The notes beneath the pieces were generated by a model, which did no database searches, was not told the origin of the DNA, and saw only the letters and a list, made by a program, of their open reading frames with translations. Of a stretch of 64,000 bases of DNA, positions 28,578 to 36,378 are shown piece by piece. How positions within the stretch are numbered: the first letter of the stretch is position 1; each line of letters starts with the position of its first letter. The DNA is from Thalassovita autumnalis (GTDB taxonomy: Bacteria; Pseudomonadota; Alphaproteobacteria; Rhodobacterales; Rhodobacteraceae). Location of the stretch: assembly GCF_001458255.1 (NCBI RefSeq), contig NZ_CYSB01000036.1, positions 62,001 to 126,000 on the forward strand. The letters run 5' to 3'. Position numbers and translations under genes: made by a program.

Positions 28578-28741
28578 TCGTATTGAGCAAGCACCGCGCA
28601 ACCCGCAGCGACCGACCCTTGCGCCAGCTACGTACTACTACAGCACGGGGCGTCATGGCGTTGTTCTTTGCCAAGTGGTTCGTAAGATGCGCACCAATGT
28701 CGCGGGCCACCCCCCGCATCCAAATGAAGCGAGGCGCCATC

Positions 28742-29668
28742 ATGATCTATTCGAAAATTGCAGTATTGGGGGCGGGCACCATCGGGATGAGCTGGGCCGC
28801 GCTGTTTGCGGCCACTGGCCGTGACGTGGTGATCTTTGACCCGGCCCCTGATGTTATGGCGCGCGGAACAGCTTTGATTGAACAGTCGGCGCCAACTTTG
28901 CGCGAACTGGGCTGGGATCACGCCGGGGATATGTCGCGGATCCGCTTCACCGATGATCCGGTGGAGGCTGTGACCGGCGCTGATTTCGTGCAGGAAAGCG
29001 TGCCGGAACGGCTGGAGATCAAACATGAGCTTTATGCCAAGATCGAACCACACCTGGGCCGCGGCGTGTTGATCGGCACCTCGACCTCCGGTCTGACGCT
29101 GACCGCCTTGCAGGAGGGGCTGAAAGACCCGGGCGGGCTGCTGCTGGCGCATCCGTTTAACCCGCCGCACCTGATCCCGCTGGTCGAGTTGATGGACAAT
29201 GCCCAGACCCGCCAAGGCGCGCTGGCCGAGGCGCAGGCGTTTTACGAAAGCATCGGCAAAAGCTGCATCCGCCTCAACAAAGAGGTGCCGGGCCACGTTG
29301 CAAACCGCCTGCAAGCCGCTGTCTGGCGCGAAGCGATCCATCTGGCGATGGAAGGCGTCGCCTCGGTCAAGGATATCGACACCGCGATTTCTCACGGGCC
29401 GGGCCTGCGGTGGGCGGCGATGGGGCCAACCACCACCTTCCATCTGGGCGGCGGCGCGGGCGGCATCAGGGCGTTCTGCGATCACCTGACCGGTCCCTTC
29501 GAAAGCTGGTGGGCCGATCTGGGCGCGCCGCATCTGACCCCTGAGGTGGTTGACGTTCTGGCCAAGGGGCTGGAAGAGGCCACCGCGGGGCAGGAGATGC
29601 AAGACCTCGTGCAGCGCCGCGACGATCTGGTGCTGACCTATGTGAAGGCCGCAATGGCGCGCGAATAA
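28742..29668 (+). CDS. 3-hydroxyacyl-CoA-dehydrogenase-family NAD enzyme (carnitine/gulonate dehydrogenase-like)
   Basis: 308 residues. N-terminal NAD-binding IAVLGAGTIGMSWAALFA; catalytic-site regions FVQESVPERLE, IGTSTSGL and AHPFNPPHLIPLVE (catalytic His), and KEVPGHVANRLQAA. The lack of a CoA-type second domain and the GPGLRWAAMGP segment place it with L-carnitine 3-dehydrogenase and L-gulonate 3-dehydrogenase-like proteins rather than true beta-oxidation enzymes. ATG 28742 has GAGGCG upstream. A dimethylglycine-dehydrogenase-like gene lies next door, so a carnitine or betaine link is possible but unproven. Confidence 0.8.
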   Translation: MIYSKIAVLGAGTIGMSWAALFAATGRDVVIFDPAPDVMARGTALIEQSAPTLRELGWDHAGDMSRIRFTDDPVEAVTGADFVQESVPERLEIKHELYAKIEPHLGRGVLIGTSTSGLTLTALQEGLKDPGGLLLAHPFNPPHLIPLVELMDNAQTRQGALAEAQAFYESIGKSCIRLNKEVPGHVANRLQAAVWREAIHLAMEGVASVKDIDTAISHGPGLRWAAMGPTTTFHLGGGAGGIRAFCDHLTGPFESWWADLGAPHLTPEVVDVLAKGLEEATAGQEMQDLVQRRDDLVLTYVKAAMARE

Positions 29669-29738
29669 CGGCTAGGCGGCTGCGCCCTTCGTCGCTGGCG
29701 GGCGTATCAGCTTTGATCTGCCCGCCCTGTTTTTTCTG

Positions 29739-30128
29739 TTACAGTTCGCCAGCTTCCTCCAGTACTTTGCGCGCTGCGCGGAAGCATTCCAGCGACTGGG
29801 GCACGCCGCAGTAGATGCCAACCACATGGATGATGGCGCGGATTTCTTCTTTGGTGACGCCATTGTTCAGCGCGCCGCGGCAGTGCAACTCCCATTCATG
29901 CATCTTGCCCAACGCGCCGATCATGGCGAGGTTCATCATCGAGCGTGTCTTCGGCTCAATCACGTCATCACCCCAGCCAAAGCCCCAACACCAAGCAGTC
30001 ATCGCTTCCTGAAAGGGGCGGGTGAACTCATCCGCGGCGGCGAGGTTCTTTTCGACATATTCCGCCCCCAGCGTGCCCTTGCGCTGTTCCAGCCCCTTCA
30101 GGAACAGGTCCTCATCAAAAATGCTCAT
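29739..30128 (-). CDS. Carboxymuconolactone decarboxylase family (AhpD-like) protein
   Basis: 129 residues, all-helical. The motif region MHEWELHCRGALNNGVTKEEI matches the CMD core (Glu, Cys and His with the AxxxGxT turn), but there is no CxxC pair as in AhpD peroxidase reductants. The second of two adjacent ATGs (30128) is better spaced from AAAGGA. The true role may be decarboxylation in aromatic breakdown or a redox function; nothing nearby decides. It is a single gene, convergent with the dehydrogenase-like gene. Confidence 0.8.
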   Translation of the reverse strand: MSIFDEDLFLKGLEQRKGTLGAEYVEKNLAAADEFTRPFQEAMTAWCWGFGWGDDVIEPKTRSMMNLAMIGALGKMHEWELHCRGALNNGVTKEEIRAIIHVVGIYCGVPQSLECFRAARKVLEEAGEL

Positions 30129-30674
30129 CATGCTGTCCTTTGATTGATCGTGATGTTTGGTTTGCCCCGCGCGCGATTGGCGACGGGCGTTGGCCGCGAC
30201 CATAAACTGATTTGCCGGCCCTATCGAAGCGGGATTTGGTCTGGGGCGGTTATTGAGGGCGGACCGTGCGGCGTGGGAAAACGACGAATGTGGTGATTTT
30301 TTCCTGACCGGTGTTGGTTTCGAGGTGGAAATAGCCGCGTTGGCAATGTGTCAGTAGAAACAAAAATGCACGCGCGGGTTCAGTCTGAAATATTCGCCTT
30401 AAGCGTGAAAAATTCTCTAGATGTCTGTTAATTATGTATTTTCGCCCCAGTCGAAATGGCCAGGATATCCAATTCCACCGACAAGCGGCTCCTACGAAAA
30501 AGTCGCGTTCTGCAATAAATTTCACCTACTGAGAAAATTTGCTTCGTCGATTGCACGAGTCGCTGTTTCCTCACTAACTCAGGGTCAGTGCAAGAAACTG
30601 CATCGGATGAAATTTCTTGCGGCGGGCAAGAGGAGATGCCGCGCCACAAGGTCACTGACCGTGGGAGGAACAAA
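30129..30674. promoter_or_regulatory. 546-base gene-free control region before the SorC-linked sugar operon, with repeated TGAAAWWTTC elements
   Basis: The longest gene-free stretch in the window, and visibly richer in A+T than its surroundings between about 30340 and 30620. It contains TGAAATATTC (30386-30395) and TGAAAAATTC (30406-30415), exactly 20 bases apart. It also has GCAATAAATTTCA (30512-30524) and TGAAATTTCTTGC (30608-30620), which are near-matching inverted copies. These suit a multimeric SorC-type regulator. No convincing -35/-10 pair or short gene was found. Confidence 0.45.
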
Positions 30675-31682
30675 ATGGTTAAGATGAAACAGATGGCTCT
30701 GTGTGCAGGTCTGTCGCTGGCAGCAGCCACCGGCGCGGCACAGGCGGATACGCTGAAATGTGAGCCGGGCGAAACCTACATCATGAACGTGATGGTCTCA
30801 GGCCACCCGTATTGGGTGCCGGTCTATCAGGGCTTCAAGCAGGCGGCAGCGGCCTTTGGCTGTGAAACCGTTTTCTCGGGCACCCCGGATTACGACATCA
30901 CCAAACAGATCGCCTCCTTTGAACAGGACATGGTGAAAGCACCGGCGGGTGTTCTGTTGCACCCGATGCAGGCGGATCCCTTCATTGAGCCGATCAACCG
31001 CGCAATTGACAATGGGACAGAAATTGTCACCTTCGCCGCGGACTCGCCCAAGTCAAAGCGCACCGGTTACATCACCTCGGACAACCTGGCCGAAGCCAAG
31101 TTCGCTGCCGAGGAATTTGTGAAGGAACTGGGCGACAGCTTTGAGTTTGCCGTGTTGGAAAACCCCGGCCAATCGAACCATGACCTGCGCGTCACCGCCT
31201 TCCTTGACTATATGGGGCAGCACTATCCCAACGCCAAACTGGTCGGGCGTCAGGCCACCAACCAGGACAGCAATGCCGCCTATCGCGCTACGGCGTCGAT
31301 CATTCAGGCCAATCCGAACCTCAAAGCCATGTGGATCCCCGAAGCGGGCTCAGCCGAAGGTGCCGTTGCCGCGATGCTGGAAGCTGAGGCTGAGGTCATG
31401 GTGATGCACGCCGATGTGACCCCCACCACGCTGGAGCATATCAAGGCAGGCAACATCTATGCAGCGCTGAACCCGAACCAGGGCATGCAGGGCTTCATGG
31501 GGTTCATGGGCGTCTTCCTGGCGGCCAAGTCCGACGTGTTTGACCCGTTCAATGACTATAAGGTTTCGGGCTACAACCCGGTGCAAATTCCCTTTGTTGA
31601 CAATGGCTTTGCCGTCATCACCAAGGAGAACGCCGACAGCTTTGACCTGAACGTCTACATGGAAGGCCGCGATCCCAGCTGA
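30675..31682 (+). CDS. Sugar ABC transporter substrate-binding protein (RbsB type)
   Basis: 335 residues with a signal peptide ending AAQA-D (~24). Periplasmic-binding-protein type 1 fold of the ribose/galactose group: YWVPVYQGFKQAAAAFG near the N-terminus, FAADSPKSKRTGYITSDN in the middle, and PEAGSAEGAVAAML. GGAGG precedes ATG 30675. First gene of a ten-gene operon; a hairpin at 31701-31730 follows it. The catabolic genes downstream suggest a polyol or rare pentose/tetrose-type ligand. Confidence 0.9.
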   Translation: MVKMKQMALCAGLSLAAATGAAQADTLKCEPGETYIMNVMVSGHPYWVPVYQGFKQAAAAFGCETVFSGTPDYDITKQIASFEQDMVKAPAGVLLHPMQADPFIEPINRAIDNGTEIVTFAADSPKSKRTGYITSDNLAEAKFAAEEFVKELGDSFEFAVLENPGQSNHDLRVTAFLDYMGQHYPNAKLVGRQATNQDSNAAYRATASIIQANPNLKAMWIPEAGSAEGAVAAMLEAEAEVMVMHADVTPTTLEHIKAGNIYAALNPNQGMQGFMGFMGVFLAAKSDVFDPFNDYKVSGYNPVQIPFVDNGFAVITKENADSFDLNVYMEGRDPS

Positions 31683-31700
31683 TCGGTCTGATGTGACACC

Positions 31701-31730
31701 GGGCTGCCCTGCGACGGTGCGGGGCGGCCC
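31701..31730 (+). other. Intercistronic hairpin after the binding-protein gene
   Basis: GGGCTGCCCTGC pairs with GCGGGGCGGCCC (12 pairs with two G-T wobbles, six-base loop). There is no T run after it. Such hairpins between binding-protein and ATPase genes usually protect the upstream mRNA or partly stop transcription, giving more binding protein than permease. Confidence 0.65.
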
Positions 31731-31766
31731 ACCTCCAACACAAGATTTCAAAGACAAGTGGGCGCC

Positions 31767-33290
31767 ATGACTGCCGATGTGATCCTGCAAATTTCCAAGC
31801 TCTCCAAATCCTTTGGGCCGGTGAAAGCCCTGAAGGGCGTGGATTTTGAGCTGCGCAAAGGGGAAATCCATGCGATCGCCGGGGAAAACGGCGCTGGCAA
31901 GTCAACCTTGATGAACATCATCGACGGGATCTTGCAGCCAGACAGCGGTGAGATCCGGCTCGATGGCAAAAAGGTCCGCATCCCGTCGCCGGCTGAGGCG
32001 CAGAAAATGGGCATTGGGTTTGTGCATCAGGAGATTGCGCTGTGCCCGGACGTCTCGGTGGCAGAAAACATCTTTATGGCCACCACCAATGCCAGCCGGT
32101 CCTTCCTGATGGATTACAAAGGCATCGAAGCCAAGGCGCGGCAGGTATTTGCCCAGCTGTCCAATATCGATCCGGCCGTTTTGGTGCGGGATCTGTCGAT
32201 CTCGAACCAGCAGCTGGTGGAAATTGCCAAGGCGCTGACCTTGGACTGCCGTGTGTTGATCCTGGATGAGCCTACCGCCGCCCTGACCGAGGCAGAGGCG
32301 CAGGTGCTTTTTGGGATCATGCGGCAACTGGCGGATCGGGGGATCTCGATCATCTATATCTCGCACCGGATGGTGGAGATTTTTGAGAATTGTGACCGTG
32401 TTTCGGTCTTTCGGGATGGCCGCTACGTCACAACCGAAAACGTGGCGGATATCACCCCGGGCGACGTTGTGAACGCGATGGTTGGCCGTGAAATTGGCGA
32501 TCTTTATCCTGAAAAGCAGCGCCCGGATGAGCGCAGCGATGCCGAGGTTCTAAGGGTCCAGAACCTGACCGAGCCAACGCGGTTCCGCGATGTCTCCTTT
32601 GCCCTGAAGAAAGGTGAGATCCTAGGCTTTGCCGGTCTGATCGGGGCCGGGCGCAGTGAGATTGCCAAAGGGGTCTGCGCGCTGGAGGGGGATGTTTCCG
32701 GCGATGTCTGGCTGAACGGCACGTCGCTGAAACTGCGGGATTATCAAGACAGTATTGAGGCCGGGATGGTCTACCTGTCTGAGGATCGCAAAGGTGACGG
32801 CGTGTTTCTGGATATGTCGATTGCCAGCAATGTTTCGGCCTTGAAGGTTGAACAGGTCGCCAGCGGCTTGGGTTTGATCCAATCCCGGAAAGAGGTCGAT
32901 CAGGCTGATCGTTTGGGGCGCAAGCTGAATCTGAAATGCGGCGGATTGAACGATCCTGTGTCCTCACTGTCCGGCGGTAACCAGCAGAAGGTGGCGATTG
33001 CAAAGATGCTGTCGGTCAATCCGCGGCTGATTTTCCTGGATGAACCCACCCGCGGTGTCGACGTCGGGGCCAAGGTCGAAATCCACCGTATCCTGCGCGA
33101 CCTGGCCAATGAGGGCGTCGGCATCGTGGTGATTTCATCCGAACTGCCCGAGCTGATCGGGGTCTGTGACCGGGTGCTGGTCATCCACGAAGGCCGGATC
33201 AGCGGTGAGGTGACGGGCGATCAAATGACTGAAGAAAACATTATGCATCTGGCCTCGGGCACGGATGTTGCGCCGGCAGCGGCGGAATGA
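31767..33290 (+). CDS. Sugar ABC transporter ATP-binding protein with two ATPase domains (RbsA type)
   Basis: 507 residues, two nucleotide-binding domains. Domain 1 has Walker [10 protein letters not shown], signature [16 protein letters not shown] and Walker [12 protein letters not shown]. Domain 2 has a degenerate Walker [10 protein letters not shown], and [15 protein letters not shown] with [11 protein letters not shown], as usual for RbsA/MglA. The start at ATG 31767 is chosen; ATG 31758 is three codons earlier. It works with the adjacent permease and binding protein. Confidence 0.93.
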   Translation: MTADVILQISKLSKSFGPVKALKGVDFELRKGEIHAIAGENGAGKSTLMNIIDGILQPDSGEIRLDGKKVRIPSPAEAQKMGIGFVHQEIALCPDVSVAENIFMATTNASRSFLMDYKGIEAKARQVFAQLSNIDPAVLVRDLSISNQQLVEIAKALTLDCRVLILDEPTAALTEAEAQVLFGIMRQLADRGISIIYISHRMVEIFENCDRVSVFRDGRYVTTENVADITPGDVVNAMVGREIGDLYPEKQRPDERSDAEVLRVQNLTEPTRFRDVSFALKKGEILGFAGLIGAGRSEIAKGVCALEGDVSGDVWLNGTSLKLRDYQDSIEAGMVYLSEDRKGDGVFLDMSIASNVSALKVEQVASGLGLIQSRKEVDQADRLGRKLNLKCGGLNDPVSSLSGGNQQKVAIAKMLSVNPRLIFLDEPTRGVDVGAKVEIHRILRDLANEGVGIVVISSELPELIGVCDRVLVIHEGRISGEVTGDQMTEENIMHLASGTDVAPAAAE

Positions 33291-33301
33291 AGGGGGAGAC
33301 A

Positions 33302-34297
33302 ATGGAGCAATCTGTGAACATGGGGGCCGCTGAGGCGGGCAAGGGCCAGTCGCTGTTGGGGCGGTTGATCCGGATGCGCGAAACCGGGCTGATCGTCATC
33401 ATCCTAGCGCTGTTTATCGGCATGTCCTTTGCCTCACCCTATTTTCTGACCTGGGTGAATATCCGCGCGATGACCATGGCCTTTGCGGTTGAGGGCATCG
33501 TGGTGGTCGGCATGACGGTTTTGCTGATCTCAGGCGGGATTGACCTGTCGGTGGGATCGGTCACGGCCCTTGCCGGGGTGATTGCCGGCTGGCTGTTCCT
33601 GCAGGGCATTGACCCTTGGGTGGCTTCAGCCATCGCGATCTTTGCCTGTACCGCCATCGGGTCCTTCATGGGGTTCTTTACCACCCGCGTTGGATTGCAT
33701 CATTTCATCGTCTCGCTGGCGATCATGGTGATTGCCCGTGGCATCTGCCTGCTGGGCACCGGGGGACGTCCCATCGGCCTTTACACCCTGCCGCCGGAGT
33801 TCAAGTTCATCGGTCAGGGTTCCATAGGGCCGATCCCGGTTGTGATCATCATCTTCTTTGTAGTGGTGATTGCAGCGGACTTCTTGCTGCGCCGCACCAC
33901 CATGTTCCGCAAGGTGTTCTACACCGGCTCCAACGAAAAGGCGGCGGCCTATTCCGGGATCCGCACCAAGAAGGTGGTGTTCCTGACCACCACACTGTGT
34001 TCGGCGCTCTGCGGCTTTGCGGGCATCATCTACATGGCACGTTTTGGCTCCGCGCAGCCGACCTTTGGTCTGGGGATGGAATTGAACGTGATCGCCGCTG
34101 CCGTGATTGGCGGGGCCAGTCTGAACGGCGGATCCGGGTCCATCTTCGGCGCGATCCTTGGCACGGTGCTGCTGTCTGTTGTGTCCTCATCTTTGGCGCT
34201 GCTGGATGTGTCAGTCTACTGGCAGGACATCATTCGCGGTTCCATCCTTTTGGCGGCGGTGACCATCGATCACTACCTCAACAAGAAGCGGCGCTGA
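33302..34297 (+). CDS. Sugar ABC transporter permease (RbsC type)
   Basis: About 331 residues with 8-10 membrane segments. The RbsC-family hallmark ISGGIDLSVGSVTALAG is followed later by GGASLNGGSGSIFGAILG. ATG 33302 has GGGGGAG upstream and is preferred; ATG 33287, overlapping the ATPase stop, is a second option. It forms the membrane channel of the importer at 30675-34297. Confidence 0.93.
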   Translation: MEQSVNMGAAEAGKGQSLLGRLIRMRETGLIVIILALFIGMSFASPYFLTWVNIRAMTMAFAVEGIVVVGMTVLLISGGIDLSVGSVTALAGVIAGWLFLQGIDPWVASAIAIFACTAIGSFMGFFTTRVGLHHFIVSLAIMVIARGICLLGTGGRPIGLYTLPPEFKFIGQGSIGPIPVVIIIFFVVVIAADFLLRRTTMFRKVFYTGSNEKAAAYSGIRTKKVVFLTTTLCSALCGFAGIIYMARFGSAQPTFGLGMELNVIAAAVIGGASLNGGSGSIFGAILGTVLLSVVSSSLALLDVSVYWQDIIRGSILLAAVTIDHYLNKKRR

Positions 34298-34307
34298 GGG
34301 GGCAGGG

Positions 34308-35288
34308 ATGGCAGAACGTAGACAGGATTTTGAGACGGTTCGTCAGATCCACGCGGTGCTGGTCTTGCACTTCATCGAAGGCAAGAAACAGTCCGAGATC
34401 GCGGCAGAGCTGAACCTTTCCACTTCGAAGGTGAACCGGTTGATCACCCAGGGGCGCAAGCTGGGCATGCTTAAGATTGAGATCGAGAGCCCGTTCCAGC
34501 GGTTGATGGATCTGGAGGAGGCGCTGAACCGGTTCGCCCGGCTGGGCAACACGGTGGTGACCCCCACGGTGGAAGGCAGCGAAAAGGCGACGTTGCAACA
34601 GGTGGGCCGTGCGGCGGCCAGCCATCTGACCGAGACCCTGCGCGATGGCGATGTGATTGCCATCACCGGCGGCAAAGCGGTCAGCGCTTTGGTCGACAGT
34701 CTGGAGGTGGAACGTGCCTGGGACGTGACCGTGGTGCCGCTGACCGGCGGGGTGCAGGGCAAGTATTTCACCGATGTGAACCACCTGGCCACCCGTCTGG
34801 CGGAACGGCTGGGCGGCAAAACCATGCTGCTGCATGCGCCGCTCTTTGCCGAAAGCCAGGCGCAGCGGGATATGCTGATGGAGGTCTCCTCGATCAAAGA
34901 GGTGCTGGATCTGGCGCGCCGCGCCAATGTGGCGCTGGTTGGCGTAGGCTCGGTGCAGCCGGCGGAGTCGAGTTATTACGATCTGCACCCGGTGCCCGAG
35001 GCGGATCGCAAGATGCTGGTCGGCACCGGCGTGGTGGGGGAGTTCATGGCCCATCTCATTCGCGATACAGGCGCGGTGGCCAACTTTGCGCTGAATTCGC
35101 GGCTGGTCGCGCTGTCGCCACAGGAACTCAGCCAATGCGAGCGGGTGATCGGCATTGCCGCCGGCACCGGCAAGGTGCGCCCGATCCAGGCGGCGCTGAA
35201 CGGTGGGTTTCTTGATTCACTGATCGTCGATGAAGACACGGCCGCAGCGGTGCTGCAGCAATATGAAGGAAAAGAACATGTCGCATGA
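34308..35288 (+). CDS. SorC-family transcriptional regulator (EryD/LsrR-like)
   Basis: 326 residues. An N-terminal helix-turn-helix (~15-60; SEIAAELNLSTSKVNRLI) is followed by a SorC sugar-binding domain (~60-320) related to phosphosugar isomerases, with DGDVIAITGGKAV, VVPLTGGVQG and VALVGVGSVQP. SorC regulators bind phosphorylated sugars as effectors (LsrR, DeoR of Bacillus, EryD). It is encoded between transporter and enzymes, so it probably controls this operon through the sites at 30386-30620. It overlaps the next gene by 11 bases. Confidence 0.9.
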   Translation: MAERRQDFETVRQIHAVLVLHFIEGKKQSEIAAELNLSTSKVNRLITQGRKLGMLKIEIESPFQRLMDLEEALNRFARLGNTVVTPTVEGSEKATLQQVGRAAASHLTETLRDGDVIAITGGKAVSALVDSLEVERAWDVTVVPLTGGVQGKYFTDVNHLATRLAERLGGKTMLLHAPLFAESQAQRDMLMEVSSIKEVLDLARRANVALVGVGSVQPAESSYYDLHPVPEADRKMLVGTGVVGEFMAHLIRDTGAVANFALNSRLVALSPQELSQCERVIGIAAGTGKVRPIQAALNGGFLDSLIVDEDTAAAVLQQYEGKEHVA

Positions 35289-36273
35289 AATGCTGAAACG
35301 CGAGATTGGCCGTTCAGGCATTGAGGCTTCGGCCATTGGGCTAGGCACCTGGGCGATTGGTGGCTGGATGTGGGGCGGCACGGATGAAGCGCGCTCAATC
35401 AAGGCCATTCAGGCCTCCATCGATGCGGGCGTGAGCCTGATTGATACCGCCCCGGCCTACGGTCAGGGTGTGGCTGAGGAAATTGTTGGCAAGGCGATCA
35501 AGAGCCGCCGTGATGAGGTTGTGCTGGCCACCAAATGCGGGCTGGTCTGGCATGTGCAGAAGGGCAATCATTTCTTCGACTACGATGGCGCGCCGGTGCA
35601 TCGCTATCTGGGCAAAGACGCCATTGTCTATGAGGTCGAACAAAGCCTCAAACGCCTCGGCACCGATTACATCGACCACTACATCACCCATTGGCAGGAT
35701 CCGACAACGCCCGTGGCCGAAACGATGGAGGCGCTGGAACTGCTGAAAACGCAGGGCAAGATCCGCTCCATTGGGGCCAGCAACACCACGCCTGCCGATG
35801 TGCGGGCCTATCTGGCGGCCGGGCAGCTGGATGCGGTGCAGGAAGAATATTCCATGGTGCAGCGCACGGTCGAGGCTGAGATGGCGCCGCTGTGTCAGGA
35901 CAACGGGGTGTCGATCCTCAGCTATTCGTCGCTGGCGCTGGGCCTTTTGACCGGCAAAGTAGGCCCTGACCGGGTGTTTGAAGGGGATGACCAGCGCAAG
36001 GACAATCCGCGGTTTTCCATTTCAAACCGGGAAAAAGTGGCCCGGCTGATGGGGGCGATTGACCCGATCGCCGCAGCGCATTCCGCCACCAGAGCGCAGG
36101 TGGTGATCGCCTGGACGCTGCAACAGCCCGGCATCACCTTCTCCCTCTGTGGCGCGCGGGATGCGGCGCAGGCGGTGGAAAACGCCAAGGCCGGGCAGAT
36201 CCGGCTGAGCGATGATGACATCGCAGCGATCAGCGCGGCGGCCCGCACCCATCTGACAGATCTAGACAGCTAA
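35278..36273 (+). CDS. Aldo/keto reductase
   Basis: 331 residues, TIM-barrel AKR. The catalytic tetrad can be placed: Asp in LIDTAPAYGQG, Tyr in the same motif, Lys in LATKCGL and His in HYITHWQDPTT. NADP-binding end: LCGARDAAQAVENA. Preceded by AAGGA with a start inside the SorC gene's 3' end. In this operon it may oxidise or reduce a sugar or polyol before phosphorylation. The family is broad, so substrate is unknown. Confidence 0.88.
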   Translation: MSHEMLKREIGRSGIEASAIGLGTWAIGGWMWGGTDEARSIKAIQASIDAGVSLIDTAPAYGQGVAEEIVGKAIKSRRDEVVLATKCGLVWHVQKGNHFFDYDGAPVHRYLGKDAIVYEVEQSLKRLGTDYIDHYITHWQDPTTPVAETMEALELLKTQGKIRSIGASNTTPADVRAYLAAGQLDAVQEEYSMVQRTVEAEMAPLCQDNGVSILSYSSLALGLLTGKVGPDRVFEGDDQRKDNPRFSISNREKVARLMGAIDPIAAAHSATRAQVVIAWTLQQPGITFSLCGARDAAQAVENAKAGQIRLSDDDIAAISAAARTHLTDLDS

Positions 36274-36320
36274 GCCCCGCATAAACCCCGGCGGCGGACC
36301 CAACCGCCGCCCCGCGGGGC
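36274..36320 (+). other. Nested GC hairpin in the gap between the aldo/keto reductase and GlpD-like genes
   Basis: Right after the stop codon, an outer stem GCCCCGC (36274-36280) / GCGGGGC (36314-36320) encloses an inner perfect stem GGCGGCGG / CCGCCGCC (36290-36311) with a six-base loop. No T run follows, so it is more likely an mRNA-stability or attenuating element than a full terminator. Confidence 0.55.
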
Positions 36321-36378
36321 CTTGCCCTAAAAACAGACCCAAAGAACGCTGCGGCCCCCGTCAGCGCACGGAGAAGAT

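Noticed and set aside
30250-30525. 91-residue minus-strand ORF in the gene-free region
   Set aside because: No ribosome binding site and no recognisable motif; it covers the regulatory repeats at 30386-30415. A real small gene cannot be fully excluded.
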